From assembly GCA_963758025.1 (NCBI GenBank), contig CAVWUA010000011.1, positions 1 through 64,000 on the forward strand: DNA of 64,000 nt. The letters are read 5' to 3'. Below are positions 46,306 to 56,248 of the stretch, piece by piece. Every line of letters starts with the position of its first letter. Positions within the stretch are counted from its first letter, which is position 1. Source of the stretch: CAVWUA01 sp963758025. GTDB taxonomy: Bacteria; Planctomycetota; Planctomycetia; Isosphaerales; Isosphaeraceae. The notes beneath the pieces are model-generated. The model had not been told where the DNA came from, made no database searches, and saw only the letters and a list, made by a program, of their open reading frames with translations. The translations under genes were made by a program, and so were the position numbers.

Positions 46306-49045
46306 ATGCGCCGCTTGCTTGGTTCCCACCCCCGCACCCTGGTCGTCCTATTGGTGATGTTGACCACGACCGGTCTCGCCCTGGCGCAACAGGCTGCGCA
46401 GGTCGGTACGCTGGACGGCCATACCGAGCCGGTGTACTCGGTTGCCTGGACCCCCGATGGCAAGGTCCTCATCACGGGCGGATTTGACAATACCGTTCGA
46501 GTCTGGGACGCCGCAACTCGCAAAGAGATCAAGAAATACGACGGGCATTCCAGCCTTGTGTTGTCGGTGGCCAGCAGCCCCGACGGTCAGAGCATCCTTT
46601 CGGGCAGTCTGGATAAGACAGCGAAGGTCTGGGCGCGGCCCGGTGGCGGACCGCAGAAGGACCTGGCGGACAATCCCGGCCCGGTCCACGCCCTGGCGAC
46701 CAGTCCGGACGCCAAGCAGGCGGCGGCCGGCGCGGGCGGGGTTGTGAAGGTCTGGGACCTCGCCGCGGGAACCGCCGTGCGCGACCTCGCCGGTCATGCC
46801 GCCGAGGTGGAATCGGTCGCCTGGCGACCCGACGGACAGCAGGTCGCCTCGGGAGACAAGGCTCGGACGATCCGACTCTGGAACGCACCTGACGGCGCCC
46901 CTCAGGGCGTTATTGAAACTCCTAGCGACACCGTGCTCGGTCTGGCCTATCATCCGAACAATCAGCTTCTCGTCTCGGCCGGCTCCGATGGTCTCGCCCG
47001 GCTCTGGCAACTGCCGATCGCCGATCCCCGCGTCATCGACGCCAAGGGGCCGGTCAAGGCGTTCGCCCTGAGCCCCGACGGCTCGAAGGCTGCCACCGGT
47101 GGTGACGACAACAACGTCCGGGTCTGGAACACGGCCGACGGCAATCTCATCAAGGAGATCCCCGGCACAGGCGCGGCGGTTGTCGCGGTCGGGTTCAAGG
47201 GGGACGGCAATCAACTCGCGATGGTCGGCGCGAACAAGATCATCCGGGTCGTCAATGTTGGTGATGCCGCGGAGGTCAAGAAGATCGAGGGGCTGCCCGC
47301 CAACCCGACGGCACTGGCCTTTCGCGCCGATGGCGCCCAGGTCGCCATCGCCGGTGAGGACAACATCATCCGCGTCTATAATGTCGCCGACGGCATGCAG
47401 GCGAAGGAACTGCCCGGTCACGGTGGACGAATCAACGACCTCGCGTATGCTCCCAACGATGGCAACCTGCTCTTCTCGGCGTCGGCCGACAAGACGGCCA
47501 AGCTCTGGAACATCAACGAGGGGAAATCCGTCCGAGACTTCGGTGGCCACGGCGACGCCGTGCTCGCCTTGAACGTGAGCCGCAACGGTCAGCAGCTCGT
47601 CACCGGCTCGGCCGACAAGACCATCAAACTGTACAACGTCGCCGACGGCAACAACACGGCGACTCTCAACGGCCACGCTGGCCCAGTGACATCCGTCTTC
47701 CTCTCGAACGATGGCAACCGGCTCGCCTCCGGTTCGGCCGATAATACGGTGCGTTTCTGGGAGGTCGCCACCGGTCGCGAACTTCAGGACCTCTCGGCCC
47801 ATGGCGCGGCGATCGTCGGCGCGGCCATTCTGCCGGACAACGCGCAGGTTGTCTCGGCCGGCGCTGACAATCAGGTCCGCGTCTGGAAGCCCGCCGCCGT
47901 GCGGGTCTTCGCCGGGCACCAGGGTCCGGTCTTCGCCGTCGCCGTCCACCCGAACGGCTCGCAAGTCCTGACCGGCTCGGCCGACAAGTCCGCGAAGGTC
48001 TTCGACCTGAACAACGGGAATGAGATTCGCACCCTCGCCGGTCACGGCGACGCCGTCCGCGCGGTGGCTTACACGAAGGACCAGCAGAAGGCCATCACCG
48101 GCTCGGCCGACAAGACGATCAAGACCTGGAACGCGAGCTAACGGTCAACCGATGCTGACCTACCAGGCGGGGGACGCGCCGGTGCTCTCGCTGGATGCCG
48201 CGGCCGACAACAAGACGCTGGTCGCTGGCCTGGCCAACAACACGGTCAAGGTCTTCGACCTCTCGGCCGCCGACCCGGCCAAGGCCGAGTTGCAAACCAT
48301 CGGCGGCCTCGCCGGCGCGGTCAACGCCGTGGCGATCCTGCCCGATAACAGCACCGTCCTGACCGGCTCGGAAGACAAGACGGTCAAGGTCTGGGCCTTG
48401 ACCCCTCCCGGCGCGATCAAGGACCTGAAGGGGCATGGCGGTCAGGTGTACAGCGTTGCCTGGAGCCCCGACGGCACGAAGGCCGTCACCGGCGCGGCCG
48501 ACAAGTCGTTCCGCATCTGGGACATCGCCCAGGCCAAGCAGGAGCGGGCCGTCGAGAAGGCGCACGAGAATGTCGTCTATTGCGTGGCCTATAGCCCGAA
48601 GGGGGACCTCATCGCCACCGGCGGCGACGATAAACTCGTCAAGTACTGGAACCCCGCCGACGGCAAGGAACTGCGCAAGAGCGAAGGGCATGGCGCGGCC
48701 GTGTACTGCCTGGCGTTCCAGCCGGGTGAGGGCACCTTGCTCGCCTCGGGATCGGTCGATAAGACGGTCCGCCTCTGGAACGTCGCCGACGGCAAGGAGG
48801 TCCGCGCCCTCTCGGGCCACCCCGACGACGTGTACTCGATCAGCTTCAGCCCCGACGGCAAGCGGCTCGCCTCGATCGGCTACGGCGGCAATCTGTTCGT
48901 CTGGGACGTCAACGAGGGCAAGCCGGTCTTCCAGCAAAAGATCGGCGACAACATGCCAACCTACTGCGTCGCCTGGAGCCCCGACGGCAAGCAACTGGCG
49001 ATCGCCGCGTCGGACAACAAGGCCTACATCTTCAACGTGCCTTGA
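46306..49045 (+). CDS. Secreted WD40 protein, one frameshift
   Basis: About 912 residues if joined. A signal peptide (TLVVLLVMLTTTGLALAQQA) is followed by at least 18 WD40-like blades, each ending in forms such as DNTVRVWDAATRKE, DKTAKVWARPG, ADKTAKLWNINEGKS, ADNTVRFWEVATGRE, VDKTVRLWNVADGKE. The frame breaks at 48139-48141, where TWNAS meets a TAA. Shifting by one base restores NGQPMLTYQAGDAPVLSLDA and seven further blades to 49045. It is probably two or more propellers in the periplasm or on the surface. No catalytic domain is seen. Confidence 0.87.
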
Positions 49046-49069
49046 GTCGGTCGGTCCGCAAGTCGTTGA

Positions 49070-49107
49070 GCCCCCCACCGATCCGGCACGATGGATCGGT
49101 GGGGGGC
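49070..49107 (+). terminator. Terminator-like hairpin after the WD40 gene
   Basis: A perfect 15-bp stem (GCCCCCCACCGATCC and its complement) with an eight-base loop starts 24 bases after the WD40 stop. The T run after it is weak. Confidence 0.7.
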
Positions 49108-49139
49108 GTTGCGTTCATCTGCCCCGGCCAGCCATCGCG

Positions 49140-49510
49140 CGAAGCGGTCTCAGTGACATTCCCCAAGCGTGCCGCTGGCTCCCCCCGTGTTGGTGATTCC
49201 GAGTGCGCGCCTTTTTCGCCTTCCGGGTCAACCTTGAATTGCCGTAACTGATTGTTGTCACATGAGAAGCGTCGATAATTCGGCCCCGATGCCAGCGTCT
49301 CGGGTGTGTCGCTGACCTTATCGGCCCTTTTCGGGCGATGTGCGGGCAGGAGGGGCTCTTCGGAAGTCATTTTAGTTCAAAGAGTTAGGTCGAAGTCCAG
49401 CCACTCCGGGAACCATCCCGCAGGCTGAGGAGAGGTCAAAACGGCTCTCAGGAAGTGTCGTTGATCTCGCGTGGCACCGCAGCGTTGGCGGGGGCAGAGT
49501 GACACTCCGA
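49140..49510 (-). repeat. Dispersed intergenic repeat, copy B (~370 bp)
   Basis: Minus-strand counterpart of the repeat at 33662-34033. Conserved blocks occur in the same order from 49510 down to about 49150. The copies differ at many positions, so the duplication is not recent. It lies between the WD40 terminator and the 3' end of the GH97 gene and contains no credible gene. Confidence 0.7.
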
Positions 49511-49614
49511 GACCGGCTTTCCGTGCCACCCGCCGAGGTATGACGCGGCCCTTGATCGCAGGAAACACCTCGACTGGCCACATGTCGTTCGCCCCGCGAC
49601 CTGCACGCCCGGAA

Positions 49615-51636
49615 CTACTGCGGGGCGGTTCGTGACAGTCGGGCGACGAAGCCGCCGGCGCGGGGAATCACGACCCGGAGCGTGTCGGCCGCCGAGAGCG
49701 TCTGCGTGCGGCGGGTGACGGCGTTCGGGCCGCCGGCCGGGTCGTCGAGGTACAACGTGGCCTCGAACGAGCCGTCGCCGAGGAAATTCAGCGGCAGAGC
49801 GAGTTCCCGCCTTTCGGTGGATGTCATCCCCCCGAGATACCAGACGTCCCCGCTGCGGCGAGCGACCACGAGGCAACGGTCGATCTCGGCGCGCGGCACC
49901 CGCGTCTCGTCCCAGGTGGTCGGGACCTCCGTCAGAAACTCCAGCCCCGGCTGACCGCGATAGGCGGCCGGATAGTCGGCCATCATCGGCAGGTGGTTCT
50001 GATAAACGACGTACATTGCCAGTTGGTGCCCGCGCGTTCCCTGGACGAAGGGGGCCTTGTCGCGGGGGCGGTAGTTCTCGGGCAAGACGCTCCGCATCCC
50101 CCCCTGGTGATAGTCGAGCGGGCCGGCGAGCATCCGGATGAACGCGATGTTGAGGTTGTGTGCCGGCGGGGTGCCGCCTCCGCCCGGTTGGCCCCACTTG
50201 TTGTACTCCTGGTTGAGGGCCGCCTCGTAGGTCAGCACGTTCGGCCAGGTCCGCTCCATTCCGGTCGGCTTGTACGCGCCATGCAGCGTGAGCGTCAGGT
50301 GGTGCTTCGCGGCCTTCTCGGCCATCTCGTGGTAGAAGCGGACCATCTCCTGGTCGTCGCGGTCCATGAAGTCCACCATCACCCCCTCGATCCCCCACGA
50401 CTCGTAGGCCCGGAACGCCTCGTCGATCCGCGGCCGAAGCGCCTTCCAGTGCATCCAGAGCCGCAGCCGGACCCCCTTCGCCTTCGCGTACCGGAGCAAC
50501 TCCGGCAGGTCGATCGACGGCGCGGCCGTCGTCACGTCCGTCGGGCCTTCCGGCTGGATCGGCCCGCCGTACCAGGCGATGTCGAGCCCGTCGAGCGAGT
50601 GATAGGGGATTCCCTGCTCGGCGCAGAAGTCGATGTAATGTTTCATCGTGGCCGTGTTCACCCCCGGCTCGAAGTCCACCCCTTCCAGAACGTAGCCGTT
50701 CCACCAGGGGAAGGTCGTCTTGCCCGGCTTGATCCAGGACGTGTCCTCGATCGCCGGCGGGTCGCTGAGGTGGAACACCACGTGCGATTCGAGCAACCGG
50801 CCAGGGTCGTCGGCGACCATCAGCACCCGCCAGGGCGAGGCGTGCGGGGCCTTGCCGAGGACCTTCGCCCCATCCTCCCGGCGCGGTAGCGGCGAGAGCC
50901 TGGCCGCGAGCGTCCCCGGCGCGCCGTCGAGGCCCGAGAGGTACATGCCGGCGTAATCGGTCAGGTTCGCCTCGGTCAGAGCGAGCCAGACCGTTCCCGA
51001 TTCGCCGCCCTCGCGCTCCAGCAGCAGGGGCAAACCGATCAGCCGTTCCGGCCCGATCGTGGAGACCCGCAGGGTCTCGTAATAGTTCTCATAAGAGGTC
51101 GTGTAATTCTTGAGGGGCAGGGCGCGTGCCGTCGGATCGCCAGGGAAGGTCAGACGCGTCAGCTCATCGCGCAGGACGAACTCGTCGAGCGGCTCCTGGC
51201 TCGGGATCACATAGCGGAAGGCCACGCCGTCATCGAAGGCGCGGAAGGCGAGGTCGAGCCGCCGATGCGGCGCGGCCGTCTCCTCCAGAGCGACAATCAG
51301 CTCGTGGTGATGGTCCCGCGCCGAGGATGCTTTCCCAACAGGGATCGCATAGGTCTCGTCGTGCCGCTGCCGGCGGACGCCGACGACCTTCAGGTTCTCC
51401 CGGAGCGGCCCGGCCCCCGCGAACTCCAGCCCGAGCGTTCCGGAGGCAACCCGCTCGTCGCGGTACGCCACGTCGAAATCCGGACGCCCCCTCTCATCGA
51501 GCCGGAACGTCACACGCAAACGGCCATCGGGAGACCGGAGCGTGAGCGGCTCCGATGCGACCTCCGCCGCGTTGAGCGGTCGGGGACAGAACGTCACGAT
51601 GAGGACGATCGGCAGCAACCGGAGAGGCGTCGTCAT
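49615..51636 (-). CDS. GH97-family glycoside hydrolase
   Basis: A 673-residue secreted protein, signal peptide TPLRLLPIVLIVTFCPRPLN. An N-terminal beta-supersandwich (~25-290: LTLRSPDGRLRVTFRLDERG, AFRAFDDGVAFRYVIPSQ) precedes a TIM barrel (FPWWNGYVLEGVDFEPGVNT, YHSLDGLDIAWYGG, WGIEGVMVDFMDRDDQEMVR, LTLHGAYKPTGMERTWPNVL) and a C-terminal strand domain (WYLGGMTSTERRELALPLNF). GH97 contains Ca-dependent alpha-glucosidases (inverting) and alpha-galactosidases (retaining, Asp nucleophile). The Asp in VMVDFMDR suits the retaining branch, but I am not certain. The ATG at 51636 is preferred, at the signal peptide. Confidence 0.9.
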   Translation of the reverse strand: MTTPLRLLPIVLIVTFCPRPLNAAEVASEPLTLRSPDGRLRVTFRLDERGRPDFDVAYRDERVASGTLGLEFAGAGPLRENLKVVGVRRQRHDETYAIPVGKASSARDHHHELIVALEETAAPHRRLDLAFRAFDDGVAFRYVIPSQEPLDEFVLRDELTRLTFPGDPTARALPLKNYTTSYENYYETLRVSTIGPERLIGLPLLLEREGGESGTVWLALTEANLTDYAGMYLSGLDGAPGTLAARLSPLPRREDGAKVLGKAPHASPWRVLMVADDPGRLLESHVVFHLSDPPAIEDTSWIKPGKTTFPWWNGYVLEGVDFEPGVNTATMKHYIDFCAEQGIPYHSLDGLDIAWYGGPIQPEGPTDVTTAAPSIDLPELLRYAKAKGVRLRLWMHWKALRPRIDEAFRAYESWGIEGVMVDFMDRDDQEMVRFYHEMAEKAAKHHLTLTLHGAYKPTGMERTWPNVLTYEAALNQEYNKWGQPGGGGTPPAHNLNIAFIRMLAGPLDYHQGGMRSVLPENYRPRDKAPFVQGTRGHQLAMYVVYQNHLPMMADYPAAYRGQPGLEFLTEVPTTWDETRVPRAEIDRCLVVARRSGDVWYLGGMTSTERRELALPLNFLGDGSFEATLYLDDPAGGPNAVTRRTQTLSAADTLRVVIPRAGGFVARLSRTAPQ

Positions 51637-52033
51637 GGTGGCCTCGTGCGGGAAAGGCGAACGTGAGGGAAGGGGCATTGGGGTCCCGACCCGGCGATCC
51701 CCACTCGGATCATCCAGCCGCGGAACGTGTCGGATCGTGCGCCGTCAGCCATGTCGGGTGAGCACGGCACCGCCCACCCGACATGATTGTTCCGCTTAAC
51801 CTTTCACTTCGTCAACCGGTAAGCCTCGCCTCCATGATGCCGTGTGGCACGCCCTGGGACTTCGAAAGGTAATTGAAATTATGTTTTTAACATATTAATA
51901 ATTAACTTATAAAATTACTCAGTTCCACACGCCGACGTTGTTGAGTCATAAGGCCGGATATGCGGCTCAGAAAATAGGGATGAGGAACGTCGGCCATATT
52001 CGGCCACGGGGACGACCGAACCACTGTCCAGGT
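51637..52033. other. Intergenic with AT-rich patch at 51875-51935
   Basis: The patch is strikingly AT-rich in a GC-rich context. It lies about 240-300 bases upstream of the GH97 start and just beyond the 3' end of the SEFIR-CHAT gene. It could be a promoter/UP-type region or a transcription stop zone. Confidence 0.45.
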
Positions 52034-54670
52034 TCAAATGGAAGCTTTAGCAAAGAAATGCAAGAATGGATTACCGTAGTGCTGGAATGCACCCCAGGAC
52101 CGCTGGCCTGAGGATAAGGAGGCCACGGCCAACCGTGCCCGGCGCACGGCTTCATACATCGGTATAATGTCAGCGGAGACGTATTGATCGCCCTCGCGGC
52201 CGAGCCCGAGCAGGCCGGAGTACAGGCTGAGAGCGAAGAGCCGGATAGCAGCATCGTCGACGGGCCAGGCAAGGGCGATGAGGTTAGGGATTCCGAGGGC
52301 GATGAAAGCCTCCGCGAGAGATGGGGCGTATTCCTCGGAATGCTCCTCGACTCGATCCGGTGTCACGCCCGCTTCGGGGGTGTTAGAGAAGATGAGTCGG
52401 GGGAGGCGATCGACCCGGCTCAGCTCCGCTGGCGTTAACAGGTCTCCCCCGGTAAAGACCCAACCGGAGGCCAATGGGTCTTCAGGGTTGTAGAATCCAT
52501 GGCCAGCCATGTGGAGCACGTCGAAGGATCGCAGGGCTAAGTGACGGAGCACGTTGGTACGGGTCGCCTCTCGTGGGCCGATGAGCCGGACCACCTCGAT
52601 CCGACTCTCGGTGTGCTGGGCGTGGACCACGTTGAAAGCCTCAAACAACTCGGCAACCTCGATGCCTTCATGAGCGGCGCCGGGGAGTGGAGCATCCGCG
52701 GCAGGGTCTGCGACGATCAGGACGCGCAGGATGCGTCGGGGAGAGGGGGAGGCTTCGGGTGGCGGGGCAAATGGGGTACGGAGCTGCCGCGTCAGGCCGC
52801 GCCGTGTGCCAAGGAACTGTCCGGCCGCTCCAGCCTCGGCCTCCACTCCGGCCTCGGGCAATGAGGCGCCGGGGGGCACGATCATTTCCCAAGGGATGCG
52901 TGCCGCTGAGGCGTCCATCTGGATCACGAGCGGCGATTCGCCGGCCAGGAGGCTCCAGACGTCAGGCGACAGCAAGAGTTGAGCGAGGAAGCGACCTCGC
53001 TCGAGCTGATCATCAAGGTCAGGTGCTCTCAGAAGATCCTCGCCGGCCTCGTGAATCAACTTGGAATTGACGCGGATCTCTCGATCCGGGAAGACGGCTC
53101 GATCGGTGATGGCACCCAGGTGTAACACTCCTCGCTCCAAGGCAGACATGATCCGGGTAGGAATAACGCGCCATGGCAGCTGCGCAACGTCTCGGTCGAT
53201 CCGATCTTGCTCCTCGCGTTCGCGGCGTTCGAATTCCTGACCGAGCTGTCGGAGGCGTTCTAATTCGGCCGCGCTCAGAGAAGTGTATTCCAGCCGGACA
53301 TGGCCGCTGAGTCGACGAAGTTGTTGGTTAATGGCCGACTGGATTTCCTCGATCTTACGCGGATCGAACTCAACAAACGTGATCCGGTGGAGATGCCGGC
53401 CTTCGTCCTGCGTGACATCGAGGAGGGCCTCTCTCAAACCCCCGAACCAGGCGGCGACTGCTTCGCCTGTCGTCAGGTTTCCGCCTCCTGTACCGATGAG
53501 GACGGTGGCTAGATGCCGCCGGCCCAAACGGTCCAAGAGCCAGCAGAGCTCGCGGGCGAGTATCGTTAACTCGGCCGCCCCGAACCGACCGATCAAACCC
53601 ATGCCAGCGATCACGATGAGGCGATTCGTCGTGGATTTCCGGCGTCGCTTCGACTGCGGGGAGGTCGGTACGGCCCGCGGATCGGGGATACAGAAGTCCT
53701 GGCCGAGTTCGCTCCGGAGGGCGCTGCGTTCGACGAGTTGGGTCAGGAGGAGATCCTGCTCCAGCAACTCCTCGTCAGCCGAGAGACTGCCCTGCATCCC
53801 CCGACTGATCGCCCGATCGAGGGCCAGCGCGGCTCCCGCCGGCCTCACGCCGAGGTACAAGCCCACGGCGATGGCATCGATCGGGTCAGGATCCAGATCC
53901 CGCTCGTGGACCGTGTCGATCCCGTCGTGAATCAGGCTCAGGTCGATCCGGATCGGGGGACGGGGCGGGGCGGCTGCAGTCGGACCCTGGGGACGGACAT
54001 TGGCCGTCGGGTGCTGTCCAGAGGGCGCCGGTGCCTCGAGTTCCGACTCCACCGATTCGCCCGCTCCCGCCGGCTCAGCCGAGGCTTTCCGTGCGCCGGC
54101 ACCAACGGTCCCGCTCCCCGGTTTCGGCCGCGGAGGCTCACCCAGGGAAAAGAACTGTTTCACCTCGATGGGAGTGAATTGCTCGATCTCACCGACCTCT
54201 GGACGGACATACTTTGGCTGCCCGGTGATGAAGCGATAGAGCTTCTCAAGTTCCTTGGGATCCCAGACGTTGAAATAGGTGGCCGGCTCCAAATCATCCG
54301 GCACGTATTTCAGGTCCTTCTTCGTGATGGCGATGGGTATGAACTTCGTGTTCACCTCGTTATCGTAGATCTTTTGAGTGATAATCGCACCTTCCCACTT
54401 CGCGCCCTTCCCCTTGCCGAAAGCCTCCTCATTCTCGTAGCGCGCCTTGTAGTTTTTCGAGCACACGACAAGGACGCGGTCGGCATCCTTGATTTGCTTC
54501 TTCATCCACCTCGGCCACCCCTCGGGGGGAGATACAACCATCCCGTCAAACCAACAGTCGATCCCTTTCCGCACGAGCAAATCGCAGAGGCTCAGCACCC
54601 GCTCATTATGCTCCTCCGAATCATGGCTATAGCTGACGAAAACCCGAGGCTTCTTCGTGGGCGCTGACAT
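52034..54670 (-). CDS. SEFIR - M17-N-terminal-like - CHAT multidomain protein
   Basis: An 878-residue protein. Residues 8-150 are a SEFIR (TIR-related) domain: RVFVSYSHDSEEHNERVLSL, CWFDGMVVSPPEGWPRWMKK, RVLVVCSKNYKARYE, GKGKGAKWEGAIITQKIYDN. A Pro/Ala/Gly linker (175-240) leads to residues ~240-450, which resemble the macro-like N-terminal domain of M17 leucyl aminopeptidases (AIAVGLYLGVRPAGAALALD, then LIVIAGMGLIGRFGAAELTI, TVLIGTGGGNLTTGEAVAAW) without the peptidase part. A charged helical spacer precedes a CHAT caspase-like domain (~575-875). The CHAT His is in VLHMAGHGFYNP (H724), but the Cys position reads FSNTPEAGV: Pro765 replaces the usual Cys (NACES). The ATG at 54670 follows AGAGAGG. 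It is probably a regulated conflict or signalling protein in the cytoplasm. Confidence 0.85.
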   Translation of the reverse strand: MSAPTKKPRVFVSYSHDSEEHNERVLSLCDLLVRKGIDCWFDGMVVSPPEGWPRWMKKQIKDADRVLVVCSKNYKARYENEEAFGKGKGAKWEGAIITQKIYDNEVNTKFIPIAITKKDLKYVPDDLEPATYFNVWDPKELEKLYRFITGQPKYVRPEVGEIEQFTPIEVKQFFSLGEPPRPKPGSGTVGAGARKASAEPAGAGESVESELEAPAPSGQHPTANVRPQGPTAAAPPRPPIRIDLSLIHDGIDTVHERDLDPDPIDAIAVGLYLGVRPAGAALALDRAISRGMQGSLSADEELLEQDLLLTQLVERSALRSELGQDFCIPDPRAVPTSPQSKRRRKSTTNRLIVIAGMGLIGRFGAAELTILARELCWLLDRLGRRHLATVLIGTGGGNLTTGEAVAAWFGGLREALLDVTQDEGRHLHRITFVEFDPRKIEEIQSAINQQLRRLSGHVRLEYTSLSAAELERLRQLGQEFERREREEQDRIDRDVAQLPWRVIPTRIMSALERGVLHLGAITDRAVFPDREIRVNSKLIHEAGEDLLRAPDLDDQLERGRFLAQLLLSPDVWSLLAGESPLVIQMDASAARIPWEMIVPPGASLPEAGVEAEAGAAGQFLGTRRGLTRQLRTPFAPPPEASPSPRRILRVLIVADPAADAPLPGAAHEGIEVAELFEAFNVVHAQHTESRIEVVRLIGPREATRTNVLRHLALRSFDVLHMAGHGFYNPEDPLASGWVFTGGDLLTPAELSRVDRLPRLIFSNTPEAGVTPDRVEEHSEEYAPSLAEAFIALGIPNLIALAWPVDDAAIRLFALSLYSGLLGLGREGDQYVSADIIPMYEAVRRARLAVASLSSGQRSWGAFQHYGNPFLHFFAKASI

Positions 54671-55264
54671 GGCAAGATGCCTCTCTGGGGCTAAACGCAC
54701 TGTTTGGATCGGTCTTCTTTGATGCGGATCAGACCGGAATACTCGGATGCCCACCGGACTACTGCTAAACAGGGATTTCCCAGATGAACGCTGACCTTGC
54801 TGCTTCGGATTTCCTGAACGCCTATTGGACTCCGGCCAAATCCTCGAATCCAGGAAAAAAGTCGGTAAGCTCGGGGAGTCCGCCGGACCCGATGGCCAAT
54901 CGAACGACTCGATGAACCTTGCATTCCTCGATCCCCAACTTCTCCCCGCACCTCACGGCGCACTATCCCCGTTCCCCTCGGCTCTATGTCACTCACACCC
55001 GCGGGTGACCAGGTCAAATTGTCCCGGTCGAGCAGCGTCAAGAGCAGTTAGGAAAACGGTTGGCCGTGACGATAGACCACTCTCTCACAACAGCCTCTCG
55101 CGGCTGCGCCGCCCGGACAAAATGGATGTTATTTGTGCTATCCGCTTGATGGGGATGAATTATGCCCCTGCGGTGCGGGCGGAGCGGTCTGGCGGTGAGA
55201 GCCTTCGATGTTGATGACGGAGAGTCGGCCCGTCTGGGAAGAAATCGAGCCGCCCTGATCGCTT
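54671..55264. other. Intergenic upstream of the SEFIR-CHAT gene
   Basis: It holds the SEFIR-CHAT promoter. Frames here are short and without recognisable features. From about 55200 on, decayed mobile DNA begins. Confidence 0.4.
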
Positions 55265-55375
55265 CTCAGCCCGTCGGGCCGTGGCTGTGCTCGGCGTGGC
55301 GGTGATCGTACTCCTTGAGCCATTGACGGGCTTTGGCGTGGTGCTCGGCGCGGCAGAAGATGCGGGGTAGCCGTC
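55265..55375 (-). pseudogene. C-terminal scrap of a transposase-like protein
   Basis: Minus-strand translation gives IFCRAEHHAKARQWLKEYDH, RHAEHSHGPTG and a stop at 55265. The His/Arg-rich tail is what one sees at the end of some transposases, but I cannot name the family. Upstream the frame has a stop, so this is a fragment. Confidence 0.35.
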
Positions 55376-55426
55376 TCAGTGGCCGATGAAGTCCTCGAAG
55401 TCTTGCTGATCGCAGAGCGCATTGCC

Positions 55427-55592
55427 ACGACGGTCGGTTGGGAGACCGGAACGAGGGAGATCTCGCCGATATGAATCAATAATTATAGAATTTTTAATGT
55501 CATTAATAATTTAATAGATCGGTTGCCCGGGAGCGTCGGGAGAGGAGAGGGGTATCAATCTCCGGATGACCGATTGGGCGGGAATTCCCAGT
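55427..55592 (+). repeat. 166-bp direct repeat, left copy
   Basis: It matches 59848-60013 in the same orientation and at equal length. The outer parts are nearly identical (TTGGGAGACCGGAACGAGGG..., and CTCCGGATGACCGATTGG near the end), with a diverged AT-rich centre. The right copy contains the last residues and stop of the membrane protein gene at 59977; this left copy carries only that 3' stub (reverse strand: WEFPPNRSSGD, stop). Confidence 0.85.
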
Positions 55593-55595
55593 TAA

Positions 55596-55654
55596 GTAGG
55601 GTGGGCACCGCCCACCATATTAAACTTATCGATGGTGGACAGTGCCCACCCTAC
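55596..55654. repeat. Palindromic miniature element 1
   Basis: Arms of 23 bases beginning GTAGGGTGGGCAC (2 mismatches) are separated by a 13-base AT-rich loop. This sequence type (GTAGGGTGGGCA...TGCCCACCCTAC) recurs as a MITE-like or REP-like hairpin in several bacterial groups. It abuts the left 166-bp repeat. Confidence 0.75.
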
Positions 55655-55743
55655 TGGTGCATCAATTCTAAAAAAGTGGGTACGATCGGGGCCGGATTTC
55701 CGTCACCACCCGCGCACCGGAGACCGACCCGAGGAAACCCGCC

Positions 55744-55843
55744 TTGAAATGCCAGGTCCGGCTCCCCGACGAGCAACGCCGCGACCTCAAACGGACCGCC
55801 CGCGACGGCCGAACCCCGACCCTCAAGGCCCGGCTGTTGCTCC
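55744..55843 (+). pseudogene. IS630-type transposase N-terminal fragment 2
   Basis: About 34 residues, CQVRLPDEQRRDLKRTARDG then RTPTLKARLLLQ, match the first part of the IS630 HTH region. The homology stops exactly where the second palindromic element begins, so the element was inserted into the transposase or the fragment was cut there. Confidence 0.55.
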
Positions 55844-55933
55844 AGGGCGGGGTGGCCCTGGCAGAGCCAGGGGCATACGAACAAAAGAACAAATCATTGA
55901 GTGCCACTGGCTTTGCCAGTGCCACCCCGCCCT
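55844..55933. repeat. Palindromic miniature element 2
   Basis: Two 32-base arms (AGGGCGGGGTGGC... and its complement, 3 mismatches) flank a 26-base AT-rich loop. It interrupts the IS630-like fragment after its LLLQ segment. It is a different sequence from element 1. Confidence 0.75.
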
Positions 55934-56248
55934 CAAGAATGCGAGATGTCCCTCTTTTCCGCCCCCTTCGGCTGACCCGACGAGGATCGATTTCGAGAGC
56001 CGATCAGGGCCCGATGGTTTGCTCACAAGGAGCAGACCGGAGTTAACACGGTCGCCTCCACCGTTGGGACCGAGGTGCGGACGACAGGGCGTTCAGCTTT
56101 GAAGTAAAAATACCACCATAAATCGCAAACTGACTTGATTTTCGCGCCGGCCTGCATCATAGTCGTCTGATGTTGGACTTCGTCGTGTCCGGAAATGACC
56201 ACCACTGATCATTGCTCACCAGGTCGGCCGGCCGTCGAGGATTGAACC

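Noticed and set aside
46348..48045. 565-residue open frame on the minus strand
   Set aside because: Antisense to the WD40 repeats; its apparent repeats mirror the WD40 DNA repeats.
55138..55479. 113-residue minus-strand frame
   Set aside because: Ser/Arg/Pro-rich with no motif; another frame of the same stretch gives the transposase-like tail instead.
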